From: Acanthosepion pharaonis
Lineage: Eukaryota > Mollusca > Cephalopoda > Sepiida > Sepiidae
NCBI GenBank assembly: GCA_903632075.3
Contig: CAHIKZ030003337.1
Span: 567,501-631,500, forward strand
Direction: 5' to 3'
DNA length: 64,000 nt
Position numbers and translations under genes: made by a program. Below are positions 46,781-56,994 of this stretch, piece after piece. Numbering within the stretch: position 1 is the stretch's first letter; each line of letters starts with the position of its first letter. A model generated the notes under the pieces. The model had not been told where the DNA came from and did not search any database. It saw only the letters and a program-made list of their open reading frames with translations.

Positions 46781-47475
46781 AACTAGCAGCATGGCCCGAC
46801 GTTGCCCATGCTTGATTCAAAAATCGTACGACTCATACAGCTATCACTTTCACTTGACTCAAAATATTTTGCCCTTCTTTGCCTTTAAAGGATTGTCTTT
46901 TGCCGTGCTGATGTTGCTACATGCCTTATTTCTTGACTATCTCGCACTGCGAATTTTTTCTAAGCTCTATACTAAATATGTTACGAAAAAAGAACTAAAC
47001 AAAATGAACGCAAAACGATCAGCTTTCAAAAAGGACTCGTAACTGGAAAAACCGAATGAAAAAAGAATGTTAAATACTTTTTCACACCCAAAACACTTCT
47101 GCGGAATCAGAATCAACGTTGAGTTTAAGCAAGCGAATGAGGCAATTTGAGTAAAGTGCCATGCAGATTTAAATTTTTCCACTTGTAACGAATGCAGTTA
47201 TCGATTTTTTTGCATGTGAGTTAAAATTCGTGTCTGTCAGCTGTTAGCTCTCACGCTGGCCAATAAAATCTTCCTGCCAATTCGTGGCAGCCAGCTATAG
47301 GCTTTCATTCTGTCCAGTAGAAAATGGCCGTATACTACATGAAAAGTGCCGTAGAAGCATGGAAAAATCGATGGGAGTTGGAAAATGCAAAGTCGGTCTT
47401 GGCCTTTCTACTAACTTGGAGCATGTGCATGTAAATTTGGGTGCAAATCCGTCGAAAATTGCGGCCGTGCATTCG

Positions 47476-47535
<60 letters not shown>

Positions 47536-47550
47536 CATCTTTTATAGATA
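46781..47550 (+). repeat. Family D element inserted in the LINE
   Basis: Head AACTAGCAGCATGGCCCGAC. Near the 3' end are AATCCGTCGAAAATTGCGGC and a 56-bp AC run (47479-47534), and it ends CTTTTATAGATA. LINE coding sequence lies on both sides with no base lost or duplicated that I can see, so both element ends are fixed to within a few bases. Confidence 0.85.
47479..47534. repeat. (AC)n microsatellite (family D tail)
   Basis: Pure AC run that forms the 3' tail of the inserted element. Confidence 0.95.
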
Positions 47551-47815
47551 GATATCAGGAAGAGGCAGCTGAAGTTCCTGGGAGACATGAGGAAAAAGGG
47601 CTTGGAGAGTCTGATATTCATGGGTCGAATAGAGGTAAGGGAAAACAAAGCGTGACATACCTGGAGGTTTTAAGCACTTGGATGACAGAACGTGGTCTGG
47701 GGAAGGAAGAAGAGGGAAAGAACTTGTTGAGAGCTGCAAGGTATTTCTATACCTTGCAGCTCTAAACAAGGTGGAGAGCCATGATCACCTACGTCATGAA
47801 AGGAAATGGCACATA
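47551..47815 (+). pseudogene. LINE reverse-transcriptase C-terminal region, second half
   Basis: DIRKRQLKFLGDMRKKGLES, LIFMGRIE, then in a new frame SVTYLEVLSTWMTERGLG, KNLLRAAR, an inserted palindrome, then in another frame TRWRAMITYVMKGNGT and stop. This is the usual FLGHxxRKxGLE...GRIEGKR...R..TYLxSLxxWM...LLRAARDRxxWRAMI end of such LINEs. One frameshift lies near 47640 and one disruption at 47730-47763. Confidence 0.85.
47730..47763. repeat. Perfect 15-bp palindrome with 4-base loop
   Basis: AGAGCTGCAAGGTAT (47730-47744), TTCT, then the exact complement ATACCTTGCAGCTCT (47749-47763). It sits where the LINE should code RAARDR, so the right arm looks like an added inverted copy of the left. 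Confidence 0.95.
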
Positions 47816-49117
47816 AAAAGAAAGAGTTTGCAGCTATTAAAGAAATGGTTAGTGGAGCGAGAACCAGGATCAACTACTTCATGAAGGTTAATAATTTTAA
47901 ATATCGAATTGCAAAATAGGACTGCATTCCAATCCGTTATTTCAATCTTGAACACTGGAAAATGATGTATGTGTATCCATCGATCTCCGGCGGGAGGGGT
48001 ATGCATGTATGTCAGGTAAATATTTATGCTGGGTAACGCTGCATGTATACCTGACACTATGTCAACCAGAACTACCGGTCACATGGTCGAGTCACCGACA
48101 CATGTGGTGCAGAAGGTGGCTAGACACACAGCAAGTTTAAAAACAAAACATCTCAGAGATGGAAACATTTTTCTAGGGTCAATCATCTAACTCAGTGGGG
48201 TAAACTAGGCCCCATAGCTGTGCATGCAGTCAGTGTGAGGATGACACGGCATTGCTAAGCGGAAGGTTCCCTCGTTTAAAGTCAGTGACGAGGGCGGAGG
48301 GCCTGCAGGATACAATCAATGCCCACGTGTCTGCGATTTTGTATTACTTCAGTTTTACTTCTAACAGTTGGATACCTTAACGAAGTCGTGCCTGGACACC
48401 AAAACAGGTATTGCTACATATCTGTATTGATCCTCTAAAAGAATGTACCCATCTCCTTTGGGAGTTCTTGTTTTTAAACCTGCTGGAATCATCTTGATCG
48501 CCCACATCTTGAATGGACACGGACATAGATGATATATAAAATGACACGAAATCGAACTAAATGTGCCTAATCGATGGTGATTTGAATCACTCTAATAACT
48601 AATATAAAAAGCGAATGATTGCTATGAATTGTTTGGGGCGTCAGCTGGGGAAACTGGGAAATTTTTACCTCTACCCAAATCTAAGTGTCTGGGACACCAT
48701 ATTAAACACAGCCTATCTTCTATTGTACTTTGTTAACTATTAAATAAATATTATCTGTGACCACCGGCCTTATATCCCGTACCCTTTGAATGGGTGCGAG
48801 GACATAAAACCCAAGTGTCTTGCTGCCATTATGCCACCATAATGATGTTGGGCTAGTTCTTTTACGCTTTAGTGGGTGCACAAATCTGAAAGATTTCCAT
48901 GAGCGTAAATAAAGAACGTTTGCTTTCTTGGTGCTCTATTGACTGACCTCTCGCACACACGCACATACACACACGCTTGTTAGGCACATACACGTTCTTA
49001 TAGCTAGTTTTATTGTATTTGTTTGATTTCAACTTTTTACATATGTAATTTTTTTATTAATAACATGCATTAATTTTTTGTTTAAATTCCATTTTACCCG
49101 AACTCACACGAGTTCGC
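47816..49117. other. No gene seen
   Basis: A small inverted pair TGTCAGGTA / TACCTGACA lies at about 48012 and 48045. A GATCGCCCACATCTTGAATG word near 48495 resembles the 3' end of the SINE at 52738. Otherwise nothing recognised. Confidence 0.4.
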
Positions 49118-49528
49118 CAATATTGGGTGCTAATATATTAGTCAGTCTACTACATTATCAGACACTATGGCATGCGGTCTACCAAGTCTACCTGACACTA
49201 TGGCATGCGGTCTACCAAGTCTACTTGACACTGTGGCATGCGGTCTACCAAGTCTACCTGACACTATCGAGTACAATCTACAATATACTTATATATTTAA
49301 ATAGCAGGAAGACAAAAATAAACATGTTATTAACTACAAGATAATTAGGTGAAGTGATGGCAGAATTCATCGAAATAGACTGCAGGTGGACAGCGCTAGA
49401 TGGGAGTTGAAATCGCGGTATTATTCATAGCACTGTAGACCCCGTACCGTAGTAGTAAATGAGGTAGACCTCATGATATAGTGTTTGATACCGTGGTAGA
49501 CGGAATGCTAGAGTAGCACCCAATATTG
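49118..49528. mobile_element. Foldback-type element with tandem 33-bp units
   Basis: The left end CAATATTGGGTGCTAA (49118) is matched on the minus strand at the right end (CAATATTGGGTGCTAC, ending 49528). Next to each end are GTCTAC-containing words: three exact-length 33-bp units on the left (49161-49259) and weaker ones on the right (minus strand CCGTCTACCACGG, GAGGTCTACCTC, GGGGTCTACAG). No coding capacity. This is the arrangement of foldback or subterminal-repeat MITEs. Confidence 0.65.
49161..49272 (+). repeat. 33-bp tandem repeat, three copies plus a part
   Basis: Unit GACACTATGGCATGCGGTCT then ACCAAGTCTACCT at 49161, 49194 and 49227, with two substitutions (CTTG, CTGTGG), then a partial fourth. 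It codes LWHAVYQVYLT three times in one frame by virtue of being 11 codons long. Confidence 0.95.
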
Positions 49529-50024
49529 TTTACGGGACAAATGTATCATGAATATTCAACTTTTAATAAAAACGCCCACTCCCAGTATCGAAAGTATTTA
49601 ATCCATCAATATTATCCCTCTGCCTACATATTTGGCCATCCATTTACAGCTCGTTCGTTAAGTTAATGTTTCCCTCTGCTCTTTTTGTCTTCAGTGTTCT
49701 ATGAGTAAAAATTGCAAGCCTTCTTTCTTCGTTGTCTCTCAGGAATTTGAACTCTTTCTTATTTTATGTATCATTTTCCTTTTTGTTCCTATTTTCCTTA
49801 AAATTTATGGGTTTTATATATATTCCGTTCATGGTATTCTCAGAATTCTTCTGTATATCCACATATCTGACGTCGGGTCTGCTTTTTGTCTGTGAGAAAA
49901 TTGTCCAGCAATTACTGTCATCGCAGTCCAGCAGACATTTCTTTCTTTCTAATGAATTTCATCTTGAGCTGTCTATATTGCTGAGATGAGGTGTTGTAAC
50001 TATTTATACTATTTACATGGTTCG
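49529..50024. other. No gene seen
   Basis: AT-rich DNA, nothing recognised. Confidence 0.4.
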
Positions 50025-50392
50025 AACTCTTGTCCTCATCTTCGTTTTCATACTCACGATGTTTCCGCCATTCTACACTCTGGCCTTCAGGTGGTATACG
50101 TGTGAATTTCGAACGGAACCCTTTGTTTCGTCGACTGTCAAACATTGTTCCACGTGTCATGCCTTTTCTGGATATGTCAGTTTTCAGTTATTTCAATTTA
50201 GTAACTCATTTCTTTTTCACCTGCTGTGGCCAGGTATTGAACTCTCAACTCTGGGTCATGTGTCCTTGTGGTTCGGTTAGAAATTCTAACGTATATCACC
50301 TGAAGAGGTTCAGAGCGTACAACGGCCGAAACGTTGTGAATATGACAATAAAGATGAGGACAACAGCCCGAACAATATAAATAGCGTAAACA
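50025..50392. repeat. Inverted pair of SINE B modules
   Basis: 50025-50278 is a full minus-strand copy (head: CACAAGGACACATGACCCAG on the minus strand). 50288-50392 is a plus-strand 3' half starting at ACCTGAAGAGG, with AACGGCCGAAACGTTGTG and GATGAGGACAACAGCCCGAA. In the plus copy GGTT can still pair with GGCC between CTGAAGA and GAAAC. The pattern repeats the inverted-cap arrangement of PLE 1 and 2. Confidence 0.8.
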
Positions 50393-51326
50393 CGAATTTT
50401 CATTTTCTTTCAATACTATTTTTATGACTTATTTGCTATTTGTATACGGCTTTGGATTTCAGGGTAACATATTCCGTCATCTGTTAAAACACTTACCTGG
50501 CAGTTAAACTTCTCTACTGGTTCGATTTTAGTTCGAATCTTCGACTTTAATTTTAATAGATCATTTTTGTCAAATGACGTTTTGTTTTTATATATAAATT
50601 CTACTACATAGTGAATTTTGCTAATATAATTAAACGTGACTATTTTAAAGTTCCAAATGTCAGTTTAAAGTGGGGGGGGGCGTTCTATTTATTTCTCCTT
50701 GAAAATATTCTCCGATATTTTCAAAAATGTTATCTCCTGCTAAAAGCCTCTGTGACACATCGTTGTCAGACTGAAGAAAATATGTTTACGATATTCTACT
50801 GGAAACTAGAAACACATTTTTCCCTTCAGTACAAAAGAAAACAAAAATAATAAAAAAAAACAGAAATATCGACGGATACATATTAAGTACTTGTACTGAA
50901 ATGTTCATTTATTGACGACATTTGAAACTGTTTACATTATGCATCTTTGCAACGGAAGCTTGCTCTGCAACGTCTCTCTCAGTGGGGAAAAAATATCAAG
51001 GAAAATAAAGTGCATGACAAGCACTTTACTTATTGACAACCTGTTTACGATTTTCAGCAAGAATATTAAAATATTAACAACATCAGCCTGTGTTCTGGAA
51101 GAAAGAGAAAGTTTGCTGTCGCTTCATCTCCAGCAACAGACACCGAGTATAAAATGGTGGGAATGATGATGATGATAACAAAAATAATTAGGGAGCAGGT
51201 GGCAGCGCTACTTGCAATAATTCATTTCTTTAAGAAAGTATTGTCTCTGAACTGTGTGTCGGAGCTGAGATAGGAGCCTAATCATACGTTGAGCCAGAGA
51301 TTACCTCAAATAATAATATGGAATAG
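50393..51326. other. No gene seen
   Basis: AT-rich DNA with a G run at 50672-50680. No recognisable domain in open frames. Confidence 0.4.
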
Positions 51327-52074
51327 GAGGAGGAGACCGATGAAGAGGAGGAGGAGAAGAAGACCGATGAAGAGGAGGAGGAGGAAACCGATGAAGAAGA
51401 GGAGGAGGAGGAGGAGGAGGAGACCGATGAAGAGGAGGAGGAGGAGACCGATGAAGAGGAGTAGGAGGAAACCGATGAAGAAGAGGAGGAGAAGACCGAT
51501 GAAGAGGAGGAGGAGGAGACCGATGAAGAGGAGGAGGAGGAGACCGATGAAGAGGAGGAGGAGGAAACCGATGAAGAAGAGGAGGAGGAGAAGAAGACCG
51601 ATGAAGAGGAGGAGGAGACCTATGAAGAAGAGGAGGAGGAGGAGGAGGAGGAGACCGATGAAGAAGAGGAGGAGGAGAAGGAGGAGACCGATGAAGAAGA
51701 GGAGGAGGAGGAGGTCGATGAAGAGGAAGAGGAGGTGGAGGAGACCGATGAAGAAGAGGAGGAGGTGGAGACCGATTAAGAGGAAGAGGAGGAGGAGGAG
51801 GAGGAGACCGATGAAGAAGAGGAGGAGGAGGAGACCGATGAAGAAGAAGAGGAGGAGGAGAAGCCTGAGGAGGAGGTGAAAATGGAGAGGAGGCGAAGAG
51901 AAGATTATTGGAGACGAGGAGAAGGAGAGGAAAATTGATCAGGGGGAGGATGAGAGAAAGAAGACCGAGGAAAAGACTGAGACCGAGTTGAAAAAGAAGA
52001 AAAAGACCGAGGAGAAAAAGAGAAATAGATTGAAGAGGGGTGGGGGGGTCGAAGAAAAAAAAATATTTCGTGCT
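51327..52074. repeat. Purine (GAG)-type array with ACCGATGAAGA spacer words
   Basis: (GAGGAG)n blocks separated by ACCGATGAAGA. From 51327 to 51935 every unit change is a multiple of three. One plus frame (codons starting at multiples of 3) reads EEEETDEEEE strings with in-frame stops only at 51462 (TAG) and 51777 (TAA). No ATG starts this frame, and a stop at 51324 precedes it. After 51936 a +1 frame goes on as DQGEDERKKTEEK and ETELKKKKKTEEKKRNR to about 52073. The RRRPMKR and P/L-rich readings in other frames are shadows. Most likely a simple repeat, less likely a dead acidic-protein exon. Confidence 0.85.
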
Positions 52075-52737
52075 TTGACACCCTGATAGACATATAAATG
52101 CAAATAGAACTAACATTGACAAAAGCCTTAAAAAAACATCAATTAATTAAAATTAACATTAATTAACGTTACCGCCCAGCATACACCTAGACAATCATGC
52201 GCTTCTTTACTTAAACACTCATATACTATTACAAACTTTAACGTCGAAAATGTTCCCCACACATTTATATATTATCTATTGCGTTAATTAACTTGACACC
52301 TGTCTGACCAATAAAAACTAACCAAAAATCATAACATACCAGCATTCTGTCTCTTTGCTTTTTTAATTTCTATCTCGATCTCTGTCGCTGCTTTAATAAA
52401 ATTGTAACATATTAGATTGAGATAAGTTTCCTACTTGTTTTGTATTATATATAAGTTAGCGTGTATGTGTGTGTGGAAGGGTGTTAAAAATATAACAGAT
52501 TAAGAAAATATTAGGATCTTGAAACTGCAATAATAATTGGAATTCTGGGTATGATTATAAAGTTTTATCCAAGAACATTAACTATATTCCTTATAGATGT
52601 TACTTCACAAGAGATTGAAAAATTTCGCTGCGTGGATTTGCATACGAGAGACTAAAATGAATGTAAAGAGAATATAACCAAAGTAATTGCTAAGTATCAC
52701 TTAAAAATCAACATTTGGGCGAACAAATTCATTGACA
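52075..52737. other. No gene seen
   Basis: AT-rich DNA, nothing recognised. Confidence 0.4.
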
Positions 52738-53060
52738 ATATTAAATGTGTGCGTGTAGCGTGGCGGTTATCAGCCCGGAATATAAAATCCCTCAGTTCCA
52801 ATTCCGGCTACGGTTTTTTATCGTTTGCGTTCTCACAACGGCTCTTGAGAATTGCCTGAATCCATTTATTGGATTAAATAACACTGTAGACTAGGCTCTA
52901 TATCACTGGATAGCAACCATTTAAAGAGAAGCAATACTCTGATTTTAAATTTAATTGAAGAAGGCAACTGGAAACCACTCCGCTATCTTTGCCCAAATAT
53001 GCTGATAATTCAGAGATATTCAAAAAGAAGCTAATGGAAGCCATGATCGTCCACATCTTG
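52738..53060 (+). repeat. tRNA-headed SINE, family F
   Basis: A-box-like GTAGCGTGGCGGTTATCAGC and B-box-like CAGTTCCAATTCCGG, then a body with AAGAAGGCAACTGGAAACCA and a 3' end GCCATGATCGTCCACATCTT. The GGCAACTGGAAA step recurs in part at 56690 (AAGATAACTGGAAAATC). Confidence 0.6.
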
Positions 53061-54284
53061 GATATGTCCCTTTTATAATACTTAGTATTAACTACCTACA
53101 ATGGCCATGTTCTTGTGCTAATAATAATAATAGTGAAATATGTATGTATGTAACACAAACCCAAGGAAGAAGACGGTGATAATAATAATGATAAAATGCC
53201 TAGATGCTACACCAGAGTTGTCTAGAGGTGGAGATTCGTTTTCACCTGTGCTGGTCAAACTCTCTGTCTCCGGGCAGAGAGGATCCCTAGACGAGTCTAT
53301 ATCGAAGGGCAGTCTCTCGTCTCGAGAAACAATTATCCGAACCCATTTTATACAGAGTCTACGGGTAATTTTTGGCCGAGCCTACGAGCACGGATATCCC
53401 ACATTAAATTCGGCTTTGTGCCATATCAGACCGGATAGGGAGGTTGGTAGATATTGTAGATGCCACACCAGATACGTCTTTATGTCTTCTGTTCTTAATT
53501 TATTGAATCTTTTAACTTGTGAATATTTTGTCAGGGTAAATTAAGATGATATACAGTAAATATCCTGTTCAGTATCACAGATGTACTTATCAATTGACTG
53601 ACCCCTTAAAGCAATTGTTTGCAAACATTTTTTTTTTCTCTGAACTGCATTTTCGGAATGAAAATTTGCTCGCGCCTCAACAATTTTATGTGATAAAAAG
53701 TACTTTAAAAGCAAAAACAAATCAGAGAGAGGATTACAGGGAGATAACTACGAATTCGAAATTAGAACATTATTATCAACTCCCTCCTCTAATTTTCGGA
53801 TCTAAATTATTATATTCTTAATATTTAATATGAAAAAATATCACAATGATAAAATCAGTGAATAATTATTTATAAATATTATTACTGTGACTCATGTATA
53901 AATTTACAAGTAATTAAATTTTGAAATCTTATTTATTTTTGGCATATGTATTTTGTATCTTTTGATTGTATTTCAATCATTCCTCCCCACCAGCTCTCCC
54001 CTCCCGCCACACCTATTGGGCGCACTATTTCGGAATCAGTACCTTAAACGCTTATGCGTCAGCGAAGGTGATTTGAGAGACACGTTTAGATATTTGAAAA
54101 CATCCTAAATCGGAGTCTTTCTGAGCGGACTGGGTTACCGTATCTGAAACTTGGTCTCATATACAAAGTTATGTGCTGATTTTCTCAAAACCTATTACCA
54201 TATTTTGCAGGGGTGACCGCGCCTTATCAAACTTGTTGACATGATGGATATATTATGCTTTATATATTTGTATACTAGCGCCAA
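53061..54284. other. No gene recognised; GC-richer block at 53197-53480
   Basis: Within an AT-rich surround, 53197-53480 is more GC-rich and its edges repeat each other: TAGATGCTACACCAGAGTTG at 53201 and TAGATGCCACACCAGATACG at 53456. A 134-codon plus frame crosses it, but I recognise no domain. It may be a satellite monomer or part of an unlisted element. Confidence 0.35.
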
Positions 54285-54690
54285 TCTTTTGTCGTAATGC
54301 GCTCTACCGTATAATGCTCAACTAAACTTTCATGAGCCCACCGGTTGCAAACGCCTGCTCATAAACATTTGTGCTCTTTCAGCACCTAGAGCATACCTGT
54401 GGTATATATGGCAAGTCTACTGGACGGACCCGGGATTTTATCATATATCGTGATCAACAGTACATTCGGTGACGATGACGTGTGACTTCGTGCTAGCAAA
54501 ATATTCGATGACTTCTCAGTTTCACTCATAAGGTTTGGGTCAACCTGTGTTATAATTTTCAGGCAGTTTACAATAGTGACAAATGCTGGGCTCCCCTCTT
54601 CAGACCTAATTCACCTCCCTAAGATTCGAAGCTGGTCTCATAGCCGAAAGGCCGACGTTCTAACTACTCTGCTACACACGTATTCTAACT
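54285..54690 (-). repeat. tRNA-headed SINE, family C
   Basis: Minus-strand head: TAGCAGAGTAGTTAGAACG (A box), GGCCTTTCGGCTATGAGACC, then AGCTTCGAATCT (B box, near 54619). The body shares CACGAAGTCACACGTCATCG and GTTGATCACGATATATGATA blocks with the other two copies. Confidence 0.8.
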
Positions 54691-54945
54691 AAAAAAAATA
54701 TTAAAACACTACAAAGAGAGTATTATATCCGTGAACTGTCTGAAGACAGAAACACAACAGAGAGTTAATTGGTTTTTGTACCAGCCCGTAGGGTGTGACC
54801 GTCACCCCACATCATAAAAACAACGGTATTCACTGGCTCTTTACATCCTACAACGATGTAATATATCACAAGTTCTTTTTAACGTTAGATGCCGATGCGC
54901 GTATATTTCAGCCAAGGCCCGAAACAGCCAAGTCACCGTTTCTGT

Positions 54946-55278
54946 TTAGTTTGTTTTACGGCATATCAACCACAATTAGTTATTTAATACCAACAATATT
55001 TTTATTACTGAAAATACATTTTTTGGGCAATATTTAAACCTATTTTTATACTTTCATGGCGTTTTTGAACCCCTTTGATGGGTTAACTATTTGCCAATAA
55101 CTGGGACCCTAACAGGTGCTACCACCCCGCGTCTCGGTGGACCTGGGAACATCAGCAATTAAGAAATGGTTCCACGTTCCTCAAAACCTTCTGATCAAAG
55201 GCCTTGCTGTTTGATGTAGTTTATCTTTTTACCCAGGACGCGAATGTAGTTTATCGTCATACCCAGGACAGTGCCAAG
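54946..55278 (-). repeat. Family A, near full-length copy
   Basis: Minus strand: GGGTATGACGATAAACTACA, a second GGGTAAAAAGATAAACTACA, AAGGCCTTTGATCAGAAGG, GTCCACCGAGACGCGGGGTG, GTAGCACCTGTTAGGGTCCC, then ATGAAAGTATAAAAATAGG and a short tail ending TTAAATAACTAATTGTGG. Confidence 0.8.
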
Positions 55279-55854
55279 TCACTGCGACCCCTGTCACATT
55301 AACATCGATATTAAACCAACCCTTCCTCTTTATTGAAATGAGGGAGATTCGAAGTGATGTATCATCGCACCATTTCCGGTGATATCTCTAGAAATCTGCT
55401 GTTAACATTCTAATAATGAATTTCATTGTTCAAGCCAGACATATAATACAGCAAAGAGAAAGTGAAAATGTGGATGTCTCTTTACCTTACCAGAATACTG
55501 GAGAATTTATGGCGCATTAAGGAGAACTTAGGATCAATCGGTATTGGAGGCTTTAGGTAAGAATCCCGAAAAGTCGAGTGAAAAAGTTGGAGAAACAGGA
55601 ACTTCGAAAGAGGATCAAGATTCTTCAAACAACTACTGAAATTGTCCCGAATACTGAGTCTTCTTTGAGTAGCTTTCACGCCGTGTAATGGGTGAAGATT
55701 TAATAAGAATTAAAGCTCAGTTATTCACATTTGTGTCGCTTGGTTATATTTTTCGACTGAACCAGAGTATGAAGCTAAAATTGAAATACGTTTGTCCTCG
55801 TTAATTCAATAAAGTGTTCAGTTTGAAATTTCACGAATAACAAATTAAGACAGA
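55279..55854. other. No gene seen
   Basis: AT-rich DNA, nothing recognised. Confidence 0.4.
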
Positions 55855-56035
55855 CAACTGAACAAGTTCATAATCCCGAAACTTTGAGTATAACGACCAA
55901 GAGGGATAGTGATTTTTCCAAGCGTAGCTCAGATGTGGCACAAGGCCGAAAGTATGGGGCACCCAGCGAGAATTGAACTCACTACTCAGTCGTAATTGAT
56001 CTAGCGAGACAAGCTTGCTAACCATTGCACCACAT
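55855..56035 (-). repeat. tRNA-headed SINE, another family
   Basis: Minus-strand head GGTGCAATGGTTAGCAAGCT (A box) and GTGAGTTCAATTCTCGCTGG (B box), then GCCCCATACTTTCGGCCTTG. One copy only in the window. Confidence 0.65.
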
Positions 56036-56569
56036 CGAAATGACCACGACCAAGATGGCGATGTTGAACTGTATAGCAAATAACGCAATAGAAATGTCAG
56101 CAATTTGTCTTTAATAGCAATGGAGTTAAAATATCAACGTCGATATCAGTAAGTTAAGAAAATAAGAAAAAAGTACTCTCTCCTCTGTACTGAGTCCCCT
56201 CAGGATGTAGATGATCATGGCCCGCCACATCTTCCTGTCCCTTGTAGCTCTTAATGTTTTGTCTTTTTGTCATTTTTCCCAAAATCTGTTCTATCAATTT
56301 GCTCAAGCTCATGAAGTATTTTACACGCTGCTTTTCTCTGTTCCACTTTCTCTTAATCTGTTTCGTGGGTATCATATTTTAGAAGCCCTCTTTCCTCATT
56401 ACGTGACCCAGAAAATTCACTGTCTTTTCCTGGTGTTAAGTATAAGTTTACTTTTTGTTTCTCTTTTCTCAAAAATCTCATTGTTGCTCACATGAATACT
56501 GAGTAAAGTGCTATAAAATTGAGAATTGCTGTGCTTGATCTAGAACGTAGGCCATCGGTAACTACTGAA
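56036..56569. other. No gene seen
   Basis: Open frames at 56154-56495 overlap on both strands and have no domain I know. Confidence 0.4.
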
Positions 56570-56970
56570 ATATTAGAGTAAGTTGTATAAGCAAAAACAA
56601 ACTGTATTTTCCAAAGGTAATTGTGAGACGCACATGGTCCCTGGGGATGTAAAAATCGAGACGATATTTAATTGCTTTAAAGAAGATAACTGGAAAATCT
56701 GTGTAATTTAGTCTCTATGGATGACAGAGGGAAATTGAAAAAATAATAAGATCGTTAAATATCAGCAACTTTACTACTGTCAGCTGTATACAATCGATTT
56801 CTAAAATCAGAAGTTAAAAATAGCTGAGCGAGGGAAGCCTGCGTGTCTTGACGAAAACTGCACCATTACAAAATATGTGGACTGGCGTCTACAGAATCAC
56901 AACTAACTGTACCAAATGACAGATACCACATCTATTGAGGACATTCAGCAACAACAACAACAACGAACAA
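56570..56970 (+). repeat. SINE-like body and LINE scrap
   Basis: 56600-56750 resembles the family F body (AAGATAACTGGAAAATC). 56860-56970 codes LYQMTDTTSIED followed by a CAA run, resembling the LINE scrap at 640-800. Both are short and diverged. Confidence 0.35.
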
Positions 56971-56994
56971 TGGATATCACAAGATAAAATAACG

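Noticed and set aside
51289..52122. RRRRPMKR plus frame and P/L-rich minus frame of 273 codons
   Set aside because: Shadows of the GAG-type array. The only reading with consistent phase is the E/T/D frame, and that has stops and no start codon.
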